Below, in pieces: positions 25,290 to 37,280 of a stretch of 64,000 nucleotides of DNA. Made by a program: the position numbers and the translations under genes. Below the pieces are notes generated by a model, which was not told the origin of the DNA, made no database searches, and worked only from the letters and a program-made list of their open reading frames with translations. Numbering within the stretch: the first letter of the stretch is position 1; each line of letters begins with the position of its first letter. The stretch is from contig NW_025881511.1 of NCBI RefSeq assembly GCF_002878395.1, positions 1 through 64,000 on the forward strand, written 5' to 3'. This DNA is from Capsicum annuum. Lineage: Eukaryota > Streptophyta > Magnoliopsida > Solanales > Solanaceae.

Positions 25290-25307
25290 TCCCCGGCAAT
25301 AGCGCTA
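25290..25307 (-). other. Primer binding site of I, tRNA-Asp
   Basis: The minus strand reads TAGCGCTATTGCCGGGGA, matching the 3' end of plant tRNA-Asp (TGGCGCCGTTGCCGGGGA) at most positions. Asp primer use is typical of Athila/Tat elements. Confidence 0.85.
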
Positions 25308-25313
25308 AAAACT

Positions 25314-26768
25314 TGACAGTGCCCTAGCGCACACGCAAGTGTACGTGGTCTTATCAAGTAGTAAAGTAGCCTTCAAGAAGCCAAGTATCGATCCCACAGA
25401 GACTTGATCCAGCAATAATTCTATCTTATTTCACAATTTAGATTAAGTTGGTACAAGAGTAACCCAAAAGAGAGTTTGGAAATTGTAATTCGCAATTAAA
25501 ATAAACAATGAGGAAAGTAAAGATCTTAAAACAATCAATAGGAGAAAACCTAGGGTTAAAGCACTTCGACAATCATACTATGTATTGAATTCCATTCATT
25601 AACTCTCTTATCTTGGTTGTAGAATCGTAGAGTTAATTGCATGATTATGGTTTCCCAACCTCTAATCCTTTACCTAAATTGAACCTTACAACTACATCAT
25701 TGAGCAGGGATGTAATGATCCAATTAGGTTATTTAAGCTATCATCCTATGTTTGAATCAAGTAAGGCTCCTAAGTACATCCCTGTCCTAGGTTCTAAGTT
25801 TAATTCTTTATTTTATAAAAGAATAAAACCCATAATTTGTTTATCTCCATATTCTATCCCCTATTCCCTCTCCCAAGATCAAAAGGTAGACAATTGATGT
25901 ATTCTAAGGGTAGCGAATCCTTAAAATAATTAAATCAAAGATGAACACACAGCCAATAATGATAACCAAAATTAATGAACTTAATTCAAAATAAAAGTAA
26001 TCATGTCTTTGGCTTTAACCCCGAAAAAGGGCGTTTAGCCATACATAGTCATAATCGTAATCACAAAATTGTAATTAATGACTAAAAACATGAATGAACT
26101 AAATAAAAATAATAAAAACCTAATGAAGAAGTTGTAGCAGCCCTTTGCTCTCCAAAATATGCTAAAATATGTATAAAAACATGATACAACATATATTTAT
26201 AACATAGGAGTAAGCCCATTCTGTGTTGGACAAGAAAACCTTCAGCTATTGAGCCCCAGAATGGGTAGGGCGACACCTCCAAATTGCCCTAACCCTCTGG
26301 AATTTGTTGTTCAGAATTTTCCTAAGGCAAGGGAGCACTGAAATGAGCCTGCATCGCAGGATAATCACCTTTGAGACCACCACGCACCAGTTGGTTACTA
26401 TTTTAAGCCTCTTCTAAATCCATTTCTATTTTTCATGCATCCATTGGCTACTTATACAATCCACACTCGCTCAAGACATTCCAGGGGTCCAAAAGTGCAT
26501 TAATCTACGTCTTGTGCCTCCGTTGAGCTATTCTGAGCCTTTTTGAATTGTTCCCTCTTGATTTGAAGCTTTTATATACTTCATGTATCATATTAAACTA
26601 TTAAAAAATCATTCTGTAGAATTAAACTCAAAAATTTAGAGCTCAAAACAACACAACATCCAAGATGATGAACTAGAAATACAAGCTAAGCATAGGCTAA
26701 ATTCACATTAAGCTTAAGCTTATTGTTTTGACCCTTGGCTTGATCCAATTTACCCTTGAGCATTATCA
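25314..26768 (-). repeat. 5' LTR of element I
   Basis: On the plus strand from tgacagtgcccta at 25314 to gagcattatca at 26768, 1455 bp, with TGA...TCA ends like those of element G. It includes gcacacgcaagtgtacg and atcgatcccacagagac, blocks common near the inner end of such LTRs. The right end is set by analogy with G, so it is less certain than the left. Confidence 0.65.
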
Positions 26769-27089
26769 ACAAGTTATTTCACATATAATTACACATAAAA
26801 ACAATTTGGAACACTTTAAACACAATAGAATCCACCGGAATCAACTAGATAAGCACCTAGCTCAAGCTAGTACCACTAGTTTTCTGGGTTGAACTCTAAG
26901 TGAATCTTTTAGGTACAAACTTGTTTGGAACTCACTCTTAACCTCATAAACACATAACTTAAAACTATGATAAATATTTATCTCATTATCAACTCATATA
27001 GCACATGAATCTTTCTCAAAACAAGGCTAAAAAGGCTAGGATAGTGACTCTAGAATGCATAAATACACCCAACATCACCAACCTTATAT
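26769..27089. other. Unassigned spacer between I and F
   Basis: AT-rich, no ORF, no repeat end recognised. It may be further repeat DNA. Confidence 0.5.
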
Positions 27090-28452
27090 TGTAAAATTGG
27101 TTTCTAGTTATGATAATGGTGGGAATTTGAATTAGGGGTATAATGAAATCCCCATAGTATTTGGTTTGACTTATATCATGAAATTAATGCATAGAATAAA
27201 TGGTTATATGGTTAAGTATGGTTTTGAAAACCTTGTAGGGTACACTGGAATCCCCTAAGTGAATTTACAATAAAATCCTTATAGGGTATACTAGAATCCT
27301 CCAAGTGATTTTAATAATTGAGTCTTTGGGGTACACGAGAATACCCTAAATCTTAGCTTAAAGACATTTCTTGAATGCTATAGTCGGTATAAGGATACCA
27401 CTTAATAGTTGACTCTGGTATTAGTGGTTAGTTAAGTGTTAAATTTTTTCAATTGGGAAATAATGGGTGTTGTAATATCTAGCCGTGAAGGTGTGAGTTT
27501 GAAAGAAGGACACTGGAATATCATGTTAGCTGACATGAGGGTTAGTATTGATGACCTTGAGCTTGTGGGGTACGAGTGAATCCCCCAAGACTATACACGC
27601 ATATATGTATCATAGTTGGCGAAGGGTACAAGGGAATCCCAACCATCCATGGTATCTCCAGTTCATGTGGCTACATGCACTAGGGCCCATTTAGGGGGTA
27701 ACCCTGGACCCATATAGTCTTTTGGTGGAATTATGATGGTAAAGCTACATAATCTAGGTTAAGGTTTTAAAATGCATGCTAAACCTTGTTCCCTTTCCCG
27801 GCATGGTATATATATGTATATATGTAATTGCACATGGTTATTTGCATTGGTTTGATTTGCTTTAATGAATAGCATTATTTTATCTTTATCTATGAGTTAC
27901 ATGCTAGTGTTCACCCGACTAATCGTCTTCGGGCACAGTATCCCCATGCAATACAAAAATCGGCCATACTACTACTCCTCCTCCTACACGATGACTTGGT
28001 GTGATTCAGGGATAGTTGTTGAGTCAGACTGACGTGGTGAGCTTTCATACTCTAGAAGACCCTATTTAATGATATGGACTTCTTTATGTCATAATAATTC
28101 TTTGGTTTTGGTTTTTGTTTATAGTCGGGGGCATGTCACGACTGGATATTCTTTGGTTCTAACTAGAGGCTTTGTCAGACTACTATGGGCATAGGTAGTG
28201 TCGGTATTAGTGTTAGCATTGGTATTGTATTGGCTGGAATTGGTATTGGAAGGTTAATTGATTGTGGATTTTGGAATTGATTATGGACTTGTTATAATGT
28301 CTTTAAATTAATACTAGGTTATCTTGGTATATGTTTGGAATTCATCCGACATGGGTGAAGGGTGGTTAATGGTTTGGGTATTAGGAGTGGTCTCAGGTCT
28401 CGGTTGAACTTGAGATACCTGACACATCCAGGCCATAGTTCGGGTCATGTCA
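27090..28452 (+). repeat. 5' LTR of element F
   Basis: The end, gttcgggtcatgtca at 28452, lies just before the PBS. The start (tgtaaaattgg at 27090) is a guess because there is no partner LTR. The LTR resembles those of E: both have a tandem array, then gagttacatgctagtg, then tcgggggcatgtc and agaggctttgt. Confidence 0.7.
27231..27356 (+). repeat. 46-bp tandem repeat, about 2.7 units, in F LTR
   Basis: Units begin at 27231, 27277 and 27323 with cctt(g/a)tagggtacac..gaatcc. Weaker copies of ggggtac..gaatcccc follow near 27568 and 27628. Confidence 0.75.
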
Positions 28453-28455
28453 AAT

Positions 28456-28468
28456 TGGTATCATAGCC
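28456..28468 (+). other. Primer binding site of F, initiator-Met type
   Basis: tggtatcatagcc, one base different from the canonical TGGTATCAGAGCC, three bases after the LTR end. Confidence 0.85.
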
Positions 28469-28663
28469 CTAGGTTTATGGTCAATTAGGTGTCCACAAAG
28501 TCATGTCGAGTAGAGTCTCTTTTGAGGGTGTGTAGCACGGCACAACCACAAGGGAGAGGATACAAGGTATTTAGGAATGTTTCTCTTTCTTGTGTTCTAT
28601 TTTCATGCCTTAGAGTCTAAGGTCTTGGATCTCTCTAATTCCTATTTGTTCACCTTTCATATC

Positions 28664-29080
28664 ATGCCTACAAAAAGATCTGGTATCCGTTGGAACCCTT
28701 CTATCCTAGCTGAGGACAATAGAAATGGAGCCCGTACTACCTAGGGGTTCAAACTAGGTCTAGGGACTATCTCTGATATTCCTAATAGAGCTCCACAAGT
28801 TTCTTCTATCCCTCCTCAGACACCTCAAGCTAACGTGTCTAATGCTAAGTTTCGCCAGTAGATCTATTTCTCACTCAGTTGGTGGCCTCTCAGACTAAGC
28901 ATGTGGATTATGTTGCTCCATCATATGAGGCCACTAGAGATGGCCAATTTATGAGGTTGAATCCTCCTATTTTTGCTGGTACAAAAGTTAAGGAGGTCCT
29001 CAAGGCTTCATAGATGAAATGGAAAAGATTTTTCGAGTGATGAATGTTACTAATGTGGAAGGTATGGATTTTGCAGCCTA
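28664..29080 (+). pseudogene. Element F gag, part 1
   Basis: Starts at ATG 28664 with MPTKRSGIRWNPS, a variant of the usual MPPRRS start. The capsid region reads FMRLNPPIFAGTKV and RVMNVTNVEGMDFAAY before it is cut at 29080 by element G. Several stops and one frameshift. The next codons of the conserved AAYQLKD block resume at 35915. Confidence 0.8.
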
Positions 29081-30627
29081 TAATAACGCTCACCTTATAT
29101 TTCAATTTAAGTTCAAGGTAGTTGTTGTCAATATAATAACCTAACTTTGAGTCAGGGTCGAATCCACGAGGAATAATATGAGTGGCAACTAAAAAAGTTT
29201 GAAATTAAAGTTACTTGTTAATTTCAAACCTAAGATACAAGTATGAATAAAATGGAAGGGGACTTGAGTAAGTATAAAAAATAATGTTTGTTTTCAGGGC
29301 TTCAAAACGACTAATTCAAGACTAAGAATAATTAGAGTATAATCAATTAGGCATGGATCTTGAAATTATGCTTTCCTAGGGGAAATTTATGCATGGGAAC
29401 ATGATGATTCAGTGCAAATTCTAAATGTTAATGATATGGTAGGCTAGGTTGAAAGTCCTTGAGGCTAGTTTTTCAACAAAGTCTCAAAGATGTCGCTTAT
29501 TGACTCTTTTGAGCACCTAACGAGTGTGGCAATTAAAGCCACCCAATACCTCAATTAGGCAACCCTATTTCTAGGATGGTACCCAAGGGATAGTCAACCT
29601 CATTATCACCTTTATGTATAAAATAGTGAGAATTAGCAAACAAAACCCAATAATTGTCTACTATTGCCTTGGTTCCCACATCCCTCTTTCAAGGATGATG
29701 AGGGTTCCTAAATTTTACTCAAATACCTATTTCAAGGATGGTTTAAGCTTTCAAGAGTTTGGGGTTTCCACCCACAAACCCATTTTGGATATTTGCGGCT
29801 TTCACCCACAAAACCCAACTAATTTGACCAAGCAATAGTAGATCCCATCATCACCAAACTAAAATCTATAGAAATAAATCACAACCCACACACAATTATA
29901 CCCTATTCTAACATAATCCCAAGAAGAAGAACTAGCAACTCATAAAGATAATAAACAAAAATATACCAAAATCTCCATCAATTTAATTCATGAAAAATAA
30001 AGAGAACGCAAACTACACTTTTAAATTCCAATGAATCCTCAATGAGATTTGACAATTCTTCACTTTGGAGTTTCTCTAATTAATTGTTGCCTCAAATTAG
30101 TGTAAATTCAAGCTCCAAGCTTCAAGTGATAAACGCTAAACTAAGGATGGAATAATGTGTAAGATAAAAGATAGGATGACAAATGAGCTAAAAACCTTTA
30201 TTTAAGCCCAATTCCACATTTACCACATATTATAAAAATGCTCTTCAAACTTTTCCGCTCTACCGTGATCGCCATCCCTTGAGTGCGATCGCGATAGTCA
30301 TATTGCGATCGACCTTCGATTGAATTGTTGACTGACTACGATCACAACCCTTAGTCCATGATCGCGGTAACTGAGGGTCGACTCCTGGGCCTATAATTTC
30401 ATCTTTTATTCTTTTTGCTCACATTTTTTTCTTCTCTTTCACCTTATCCTTAGCTCATTTTTATCAAGTTTCCTTGCTCATTTTCTCATTGCAATTTTTA
30501 CCTACACAAATGAGAATTAGGTAAGTAAGTAACAACAAATCAATTAGGTAAGTAACAACAAATCAATGAAAAATCAAGATAATTTTGGCTTAAAATGCTA
30601 GTAAGTTGTCAAATTGACGACTTATCA
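29081..30627 (-). repeat. 3' LTR of element G
   Basis: 1547 bp; ends ..gacgacttatca at 30627 before the PPT. Aligns with 34386-35914 through its length, with visible substitutions. Includes the ggtcgaatccacgaggaataat block near the left end and gatcgc-rich sequence near 30260-30370. Confidence 0.85.
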
Positions 30628-30641
30628 ACACCCCCAAACTT
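30628..30641 (-). other. Polypurine tract of element G
   Basis: Minus strand AAGTTTGGGGGTGT directly before the 3' LTR. Confidence 0.85.
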
Positions 30642-33148
30642 AAATCATTGCTTTTACTCAAGCAACCAAGAATAATTCAACAAGATAGGGTATTTAACTC
30701 AAATCCACCCAAAATAAAACTATACTAGAGGAATAAGCTAACAAAGCTCTACAAAGACTTTTCAAACATGTCATGGCAACAAGTAAAACAAAATTTTCTA
30801 ATAAGCATATAATATGAAGCAAGGATCTAACTTTGTATCAAATGAATCTTCCAAATAAACAAATCACCTTAAGAGGAAACATAAAATCTTTAAAAAAATT
30901 CTCAATCTTCATAATGCAACTTACTTTACGCATTTACCAAACCGAGAGTAAGGCTTCACCTTCTACCCCAAAGTATCGATGCCACTCACAAGCAAGAGTT
31001 AGCTCCACACACAAAAAAGACATTGAAATTTCTAAAGAAGCTCAAATAATGAAACAATTCACACTCACTCTCACAAAGAAATTCAAGTACAATGAGTAGA
31101 ACCATAGGTTTTCCCTTTGTGCTTTTGCCACTAATATAGACTTACATAGTTTGGAATCGCCAAGGTCTTGTGGGACAAGATGAAGGTTTGAGGTGCGGGA
31201 AGGAATATATATGGATCAAGTAACTAAAAGACCTCTTTTAATGCAATTACTCAATCCTTTCTACCCTCAAAATTTTCAAAGTCTTCACTTTATTCTTCTT
31301 CAATTCATTTCCCATATTTCCCTACCCCCCTCCTTTTTAGCGTTTACCAAAAAATTCAATGCCACCATTTTTTTCTTCATTTCTTTGACTTTTCCAAGAG
31401 ACTTTCTAACTTTAAGCCTTTCTTATCCCTTCATTCATCCAATTTCTCTTCAAGTTCTATGGGCTAGGCTATTCAACTTTATTATTAAGCACATCTCTTA
31501 TCTTTTAAGCACATGAGTTAACAACCTTACATACACCTTTATTGGCTCATATTAGTACATCACATTTATCTTCCCAAACTTAGAGTTTGAACCACCCTCA
31601 CATTATTTTCCCAACTGCACAAGCCCCCCCCCCCCCAAACTTAGGCTATCGCCTATATTTCATTTCTTCGAATCATGCAATGCATCAAAGGAGGTTAAGT
31701 GCCAAAAGGAAGATTTTAAAAAAGTCTTAAAGTATTTTAGCAAGGTTATCATTAGACAAAGAAAGAAAAATAAGTAAAAAGGCTCAAAGGGGTTAACTAG
31801 GGAAAAATGTTATGGTGGGAATTTGGCTATGTGACAGGTCAAAAATGGCCTCGGGTCATTCTCCAAACCAAGATTATCTAGGATTTCACTTTGAACACAC
31901 TCGGGAAACTTCTAGACTACACATATGTACAAGAATTATATAAAAATATCACCACACATGGCATCGTACACATAGAGAAAAAAGTTAATCTCCCAACCAA
32001 TTTGAGCAATTTGTGCTTAATAAGTTACTCTGAGTCATGACTCATACTTGTAAAGAGAGTGCCAAATATTGAATTTAATGGTCTCACTCAAAAGGAAGCT
32101 CAGAAACATCCTTGATCTCTCTCTGCTTTTTTTCCAAAAAAAAACTATTATTTTATTTCTTACCAATGACATTTTGAAAGAATTTTTGAGCTTTTGCATC
32201 TTCCTAAACAATTAAAGAAACACTTGGGTGAATGCAAGGCAACATTATCATTACACTTCATGGGATTCTTTCCCCACAACTTCATATATCGTCTATTTAG
32301 TTCATAAAACACTCATGGAACCAATGGAAACACAAACGACCTTTTACCCTTAAGAATGGCATCATCTAATCTATCATAGGGAAAGGCAAGCATTCATGTT
32401 CCTCGGGTTACTTATGCTTCACCCAGAAATTCTTTGACAAGCACACTAATCGATTACACCATGGACACAACATTCATCCACAATTTCAACCAAAAACCAC
32501 TGGTTATACCACTTTTAAAATCAATTGGACACAAAACAATACCCCAAAAATAATCACACAATGTCCCAAGAAAGTTTACATTAACCTTTACAAGCATATA
32601 AAATATTTCTCTCTTATTAACATTTTAACAAATATATGGTGTGCATGTAAAGTAAGACCTTGAATAGGTAAAATAACAACACATGTGAACAAGCCTAATG
32701 TATCAACTCATCACCAAACACACCACTTATAATCATACTAACCCAATTAAATCATCCACCACTCAATTAAGCGAAAAAACCTCATGTGGGTGTTTCATCA
32801 AACACATGGTGCGCACTACTGTATGAAAACAAGAATTTTGCAATTTAGAAATTTAGACAAGGCACACATTAAAAAATCTTTATGCCAACAACCACACTCT
32901 ACAAAATTAATCTAAAATGAATTAATTCAAACCAAAAGAAACCATGGAATATGATCATCATTCATATTTTAAAGATCGCACATTGTAAGCTTACTAAAGA
33001 AAGAAAAGTGATGAAAAAAAGTCCAATATACTTATTCGGGGTTTCATTCTTGAGGTACCCATTCCAACTTGTGCTATCACCTATAAACACCCAAAAATAA
33101 CATAAAAATGAATTAAAAATATTAGAAAACATCAAGAAAAATTCCTAG
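30642..33148 (-). other. Long non-coding tail of element G
   Basis: About 2.5 kb between the ORF and the PPT. AT-rich, with no coding signature on either strand. It has a 13-C run at 31624-31636. ORF-like stretches here look accidental. Confidence 0.6.
31624..31636 (-). repeat. Internal G13 run in element G
   Basis: Thirteen C on the plus strand followed by aaacttagg, so the minus strand reads CCTAAGTTTG then G's. It resembles the true PPT (AAGTTTGGGGG) 1 kb away. Confidence 0.7.
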
Positions 33149-33169
33149 GGTTGCCTCCCAAGAAGCGCC
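33149..33169 (-). other. Box shared by elements G and I
   Basis: ggttgcctcccaag followed by aagcgcc, the same box as at 22766-22786, again directly past the ORF. Confidence 0.7.
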
Positions 33170-34235
33170 TTAGTTAAAGTCACGACACAATATCTTTCGC
33201 CTATCAAATTTATATGTCCATCTAGAAGACTTAAAACAGAGGCCCAACTTTAGATCAATACATCTTTGAGTTATTTGGGGAAAAGGTGAGGACATAATGA
33301 AATATTTTCTATCTCGCCACTTTGAAGATTTAAACCTTTTACCCAACTTCACATTAAAATTTCTAATAGTCTCGTTGGGTATTGGTGAGAGCATGAAAAA
33401 TTCACTTGTTACACACCAAATTTTGCATTTATTGTCCTTCAAGTAAAGGGATTCGTTTTGCCCCTTTGGAATGACAAACTCCAAAATATAGGGATTTTCC
33501 TCCTCATCTCTAAAATTAATCATTTTCTTAGGTGGTTCGACATTCATCACATCTATCAAGCATAATGTTGAAAAGTGGTTCAAGTGAGGTATTCTCCTTA
33601 ATTTCAGAGTTACATCCATTTTGACATTCTCACCTCAAAATGGACTAGAGCCTTCACAAAGGATTTGCTTGGCTTTTTCTTTTGACTCTACTACCATTTT
33701 CTCAATCTTGGCATCATCTCTTATGTTTGGTTCAGTTGGTTGGGAAATTATCGAGGATTCATTAACATTGAGCTCATTTGGAAGAGTGGTCATACCTATG
33801 GTATTTGAAAAATTAGCCTCATACATACTTCCTCTATCGTTTTGATTTCCTTTTTACATGACCCCATGGCTTGATGCATGAGACAAGTGTTATCCCCTGT
33901 TGTTTCCACCTGATCAAAGATACGTTGAAGTATTGATTCAACACTATTGTATCCGAAACATTGTTCTTCCTTTTTCTCCTCATAGGACCTATCAAACTCA
34001 TAAGAATTGGGTTAGTATAACTAGGGTAAGGGTCATTTGGATAATCGCTCTAATGTCCATCTCGACCACCACATAAGGAACAATCATACTCCCAAGAGGA
34101 TCGATATAGTGCACACATCTCTTTATAGGGAGCATATCTAAAATTTTATAAAAAGTGGGGTCCACCGCAAGATGGACATGATTTATAAAGATAAGATTTC
34201 CAACCACCAAACTCATATTCATTCCAAGATGCCAT
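33170..34235 (-). pseudogene. Element G gag-like ORF with Cys-rich N-terminus
   Basis: Starts at ATG 34235 (MASWNEYEFGGWKSYLYKS). A CPSCGGPH motif follows, then after a stop and frame change CSLCGGRDGH: two CxxCGG zinc-ribbon-like motifs about 25 residues apart. Downstream, ESILQRIFDQVETTGDN and an acidic linker lead, across a single in-frame stop at 33635-33637, into an open 149-codon stretch (33170-33619) containing repeated RFKSSKW / CFKSSRW motifs. I infer an RNA-binding or gag-derived protein; no protease or RT domain is seen. The function is not known. Confidence 0.6.
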
Positions 34236-34364
34236 AGTAACAAATAAACAAAACTAGAAATCTGCCTAACACAACAAACAAAAGAAAATAACAAACAAAG
34301 TATTACAAGTTTGAACCAAAGCAAGTACGTTAAAATTTCAAACTAACTCAATACACCAAATTAT

Positions 34365-34382
34365 TCCCCGACAATGATGTCA
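34365..34382 (-). other. Primer binding site of G, tRNA-Asp type
   Basis: Minus strand TGACATCATTGTCGGGGA, a decayed match to TGGCGCCGTTGCCGGGGA; all differences are of the C-to-T / G-to-A kind expected from methylation decay. Confidence 0.75.
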
Positions 34383-34385
34383 TTT

Positions 34386-35914
34386 TCATAATGCTCAAAT
34401 TACACGTCAATTTAAGTGCAAGGCGGTCGTTGTCAATATAATAACCCAACTTTGAGTTGGGGTTGAATCCACGAGGAATAATGTGAATCACAATTAAACA
34501 AGTTTGAAATTAAAGTTACTTGTTAATTTCAAAGCTAAGATACAAGTATTTATAACTTGGAAGGGGGTTTGAGTAAGTATCAAAACTAATTTTTGTTTTT
34601 GGGCTTCTAAACGGCTAATTTAATACTAAAAATAATAATAGTATAATTAATTAGGGTCGAATTTTGAATTATGCTTTCCTAGGGGCAAGTTATGGGAACA
34701 TGATGATTTAATGCAAATTCTAATTGTTGATGATATGGTAGGCTAGGTTGAAAGTAATTGAGGCTAGTTTGTCAACAAAGTATCAAAGATGTCAATCGTT
34801 TACTCTTTTGAGTACCTAACGAGTGAGTCAATTAAAGCCACCCAATACCTCAAATAGGCACCCCTATTTCTAGGGTGGTACCCAAGGGATAGTCAACATC
34901 ATAATCACCCTTATGTTTAAGATAGTGAAAATTATCAAACTAAACCCAATAATTGTCTACTTCTGCCTTGGTTCCCGCATCCCTCTTTCACAGATGATGA
35001 AGGTTTCTAAAGTTCAGTCAAATCCCTCTTTCAAGTATGGTTTGAGCTTTCAAGAGTTTGGGGTTTTCACCCACAAATTCATTTTGGGTATTTGGGGATT
35101 TCACCACAAAAACCCAACTAATTTGACCAAGAAATAGTAGAACTCATCATCACTAAATTAGAATCCACACACATACATCACAACCCACACACAATTGATC
35201 ATTATTCTAATATAATTCCAAGAGGAAGAACTAGTAACTAATAAAGATAATAAACAAAAATATACCAAAATCTCCATCAATTTGATTCATGAAAAATAAA
35301 GAGAATCCAAACCACACTTAAATTCTAATGAATCCTCAATAGGATTTGTCAATTCTTCATTTGGAGTTTCTCTAATTAATTCTTGTCTAAAATTAGTATA
35401 AATTCAAGCTCCATGATCCAATTGATAAACCCTAAACTAAGGATGGGATAATATGTAAGATAAAAGATAGGATGACACATGAGACAAAAAAAATCCTATT
35501 TAAGCCCTAATTCCACATTTGCTAAATATTACAAAAATTACCCTTTAAACTTTTTCGCTCTACCATGATGACATCCCTTGACTGCCATCGCGGTACCGTT
35601 ATTGTGTTATTAATATCGAAATCACACTTTGGTTAGCTTGTTGATTAACCGTAATCGCAACCCTCATCCACGATCTCGGTAATCGAGGGTCAACTCCTGG
35701 GCTATAATTTCAGCTTTTATTCTTTTTGCTCATATTTCTTCTCTTTCACCTTTTCCTTGGCTTATTTTTTTTGAAGTTTCATTGCTCATCTCTTTATTGC
35801 AATTTTTACCTACAAAAATGAGCATTAGGTAAGAGATTAACAACAAATCAATAAAAAGGTAAGATAATTTAGGCTTAAAAAATGCTAGTAAGTTTTCAAA
35901 TTGATGACTTATTA
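34386..35914 (-). repeat. 5' LTR of element G
   Basis: 1529 bp, from tcataatgctc at 34386 to gatgacttatta at 35914. Paired with 29081-30627. Confidence 0.85.
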
Positions 35915-36740
35915 GCTTATTAGTTAAAGGATGTAGCTCATCATTAGTATGTATAGTGGGAACAACTCAGAGGTATGGATGTTGAGTCTTCTGTATGGGA
36001 GGACTTTTCTAGAGCTTTTCTTTATCATTTTTTCCCAAAGAGCTGAGAGAGGTAAAGGCGAAAGAGTTTGTCAATCTAAAGCAAGGCAAGATGTCAGTCA
36101 GGGAGTTTGCCTTGATGTTTCACTAGTTATCTTGGTATGCCCTAAAATTGGTATCTAGAATAATGGATATAATGAGAAAGTTTACTCCTGGGTTATCTCG
36201 ATACTTGATTTTGTAGAGTAAGGCTGCTTTGTTGAACAAGGACATTGATATTTCCATATTGGTTGTATATATGTAACAAGTAGAAGAAGAGAAGTGGAAG
36301 CTAGTTAAAATTGGCAAAAGGCAGAGCAAAAAATTCTAGCATTCAGAGCAAGGGGGAGTCAATAGCAGGGAGACAGGTATGGTAGAAAGTTGTCTAAAAA
36401 GAAGTAAGATAAATTTAGGTCCTACTCAATGGCTAGTGCTCCCTACCCAAAGTCATCTAGTGATAGGCATTTTTAGAATGGTGATGTTTCTAGGGAAAGG
36501 GTGCCTAATCTTAATTTAGTGGGGCCCAATCAGCTTCATCATATCCTATCTATAGATTTTGTGGTCAATTGTATTAGGGATTCTGTGATGAGGGAAGGGA
36601 CAAGTGCCTCAACTATGGTCAGCCAGGGCATATGCTTAGAAACTGTCCCATTGGTCAGGTTGATTCTGGGGCAAATAAGGTTCCAGTTGCCTCTTTATCA
36701 GCTTCGGCACCAAAAGGTGACCTTCTAGTTTTGATACTCA
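35915..36740 (+). pseudogene. Element F gag, part 2, altered zinc knuckle
   Basis: Resumes after the G target-site copy with LKDVAHH, then SVWEDFSRAFLYHFFP and VKAKEFVNLKQGKMSVREFAL, the standard end of the Ty3/Gypsy capsid. The zinc knuckle at 36605-36646 reads CLNYGQPGHMLRNC: Tyr replaces the second Cys. Stops and a frameshift break it. Confidence 0.8.
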
Positions 36741-37280
36741 TCAAAATAGACTCTATGCTCTGAATACCCATTATGAGTTCGAGGCATTACCATATGTCGT
36801 TACTAGTATATTGAAACTCTTTTCCCGTGATGTGTACTATTTAATTTATTTGGGCTCCACTCTTTTTTATGTGACCTTATGTGTGTCTGTACATTATGGT
36901 CTTAGTCCTGAGTGTATTTTGGATGCCTTTTCTATTTCTACCTCAGTGGGTGACTCTATGGTTTCTTGGAGAGTCTATAGGGGTTATGTGGTATTGGTGG
37001 GTGGTTAGAAGACTTTGGTGGATCTGTTTGAATTAGATATGGTTGATTTAGATGTCATATGGGGGATGGATTGGTTGCACTCGTGCTATGCTTCTCTAGA
37101 TTGTCTAATCATAAGGTTATCTTTAAATTCCTTAATAAGCTAGTTATTGAGTGAGAAAGGGGCTCTCTAGTGTCTAGAGAAAGGTTTGTATCTTATCTTA
37201 GAGCCCAAAAGTTAATTTCCAAGTGATGTCTTTATCATTTGGTCTGGGTTGAACATTCTTACTCAAAGGGACCTTCCATA
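36741..37280 (+). pseudogene. Element F aspartic protease, catalytic Asp lost
   Basis: The open stretch 36811-37008 reads LFSRDVYYLIYLGSTLFYVTL. By comparison with ALLDPG(S/A)TLSFVTP, Tyr (TAT, 36847-36849) sits in place of the catalytic Asp and Leu in place of Pro. It continues into the protease-RT linker with GMDWLHSCYASLDC and FVSYLRAQKLISK. Inactive by both stops and active-site loss. Confidence 0.75.

Larger units (their letters stand above)
22351..26768 (-). mobile_element. Athila/Tat-like gag-protease element (I), 3' truncated
   Basis: Read right to left: 5' LTR (25314-26768), tRNA-Asp PBS (25290-25307), gag from 25180, aspartic protease, a short downstream ORF, the conserved box at 22766-22786, then a non-coding tail cut at about 22351. 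RT, RNase H and integrase are missing where they would be expected, with coding ending instead at the box. Element G has the same layout, so the loss looks ancestral to a non-autonomous lineage. This last step is inference. Confidence 0.75.
29081..35914 (-). mobile_element. Non-autonomous Athila/Tat-like element G, complete, TSD GCCTA/GCTTA
   Basis: The LTRs are at 34386-35914 (5') and 29081-30627 (3'), with TGATAA...TTATCA-type ends, a tRNA-Asp PBS and a PPT. It is flanked by gccta (29076-29080) and gctta (35915-35919), one mismatch, and lies inside the gag of F. The internal region is only 3.76 kb and has one decayed gag-like ORF; no protease, RT, RNase H or integrase signature was found, so it must have been moved by another element's proteins. 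It is smaller in coding content than I but shares its layout. Confidence 0.85.

Noticed and set aside
31193..31516. A 107-codon open frame on the plus strand in element G
   Set aside because: It is hydrophobic, low-complexity and lies in the non-coding tail of a minus-strand element, with no recognisable motif.
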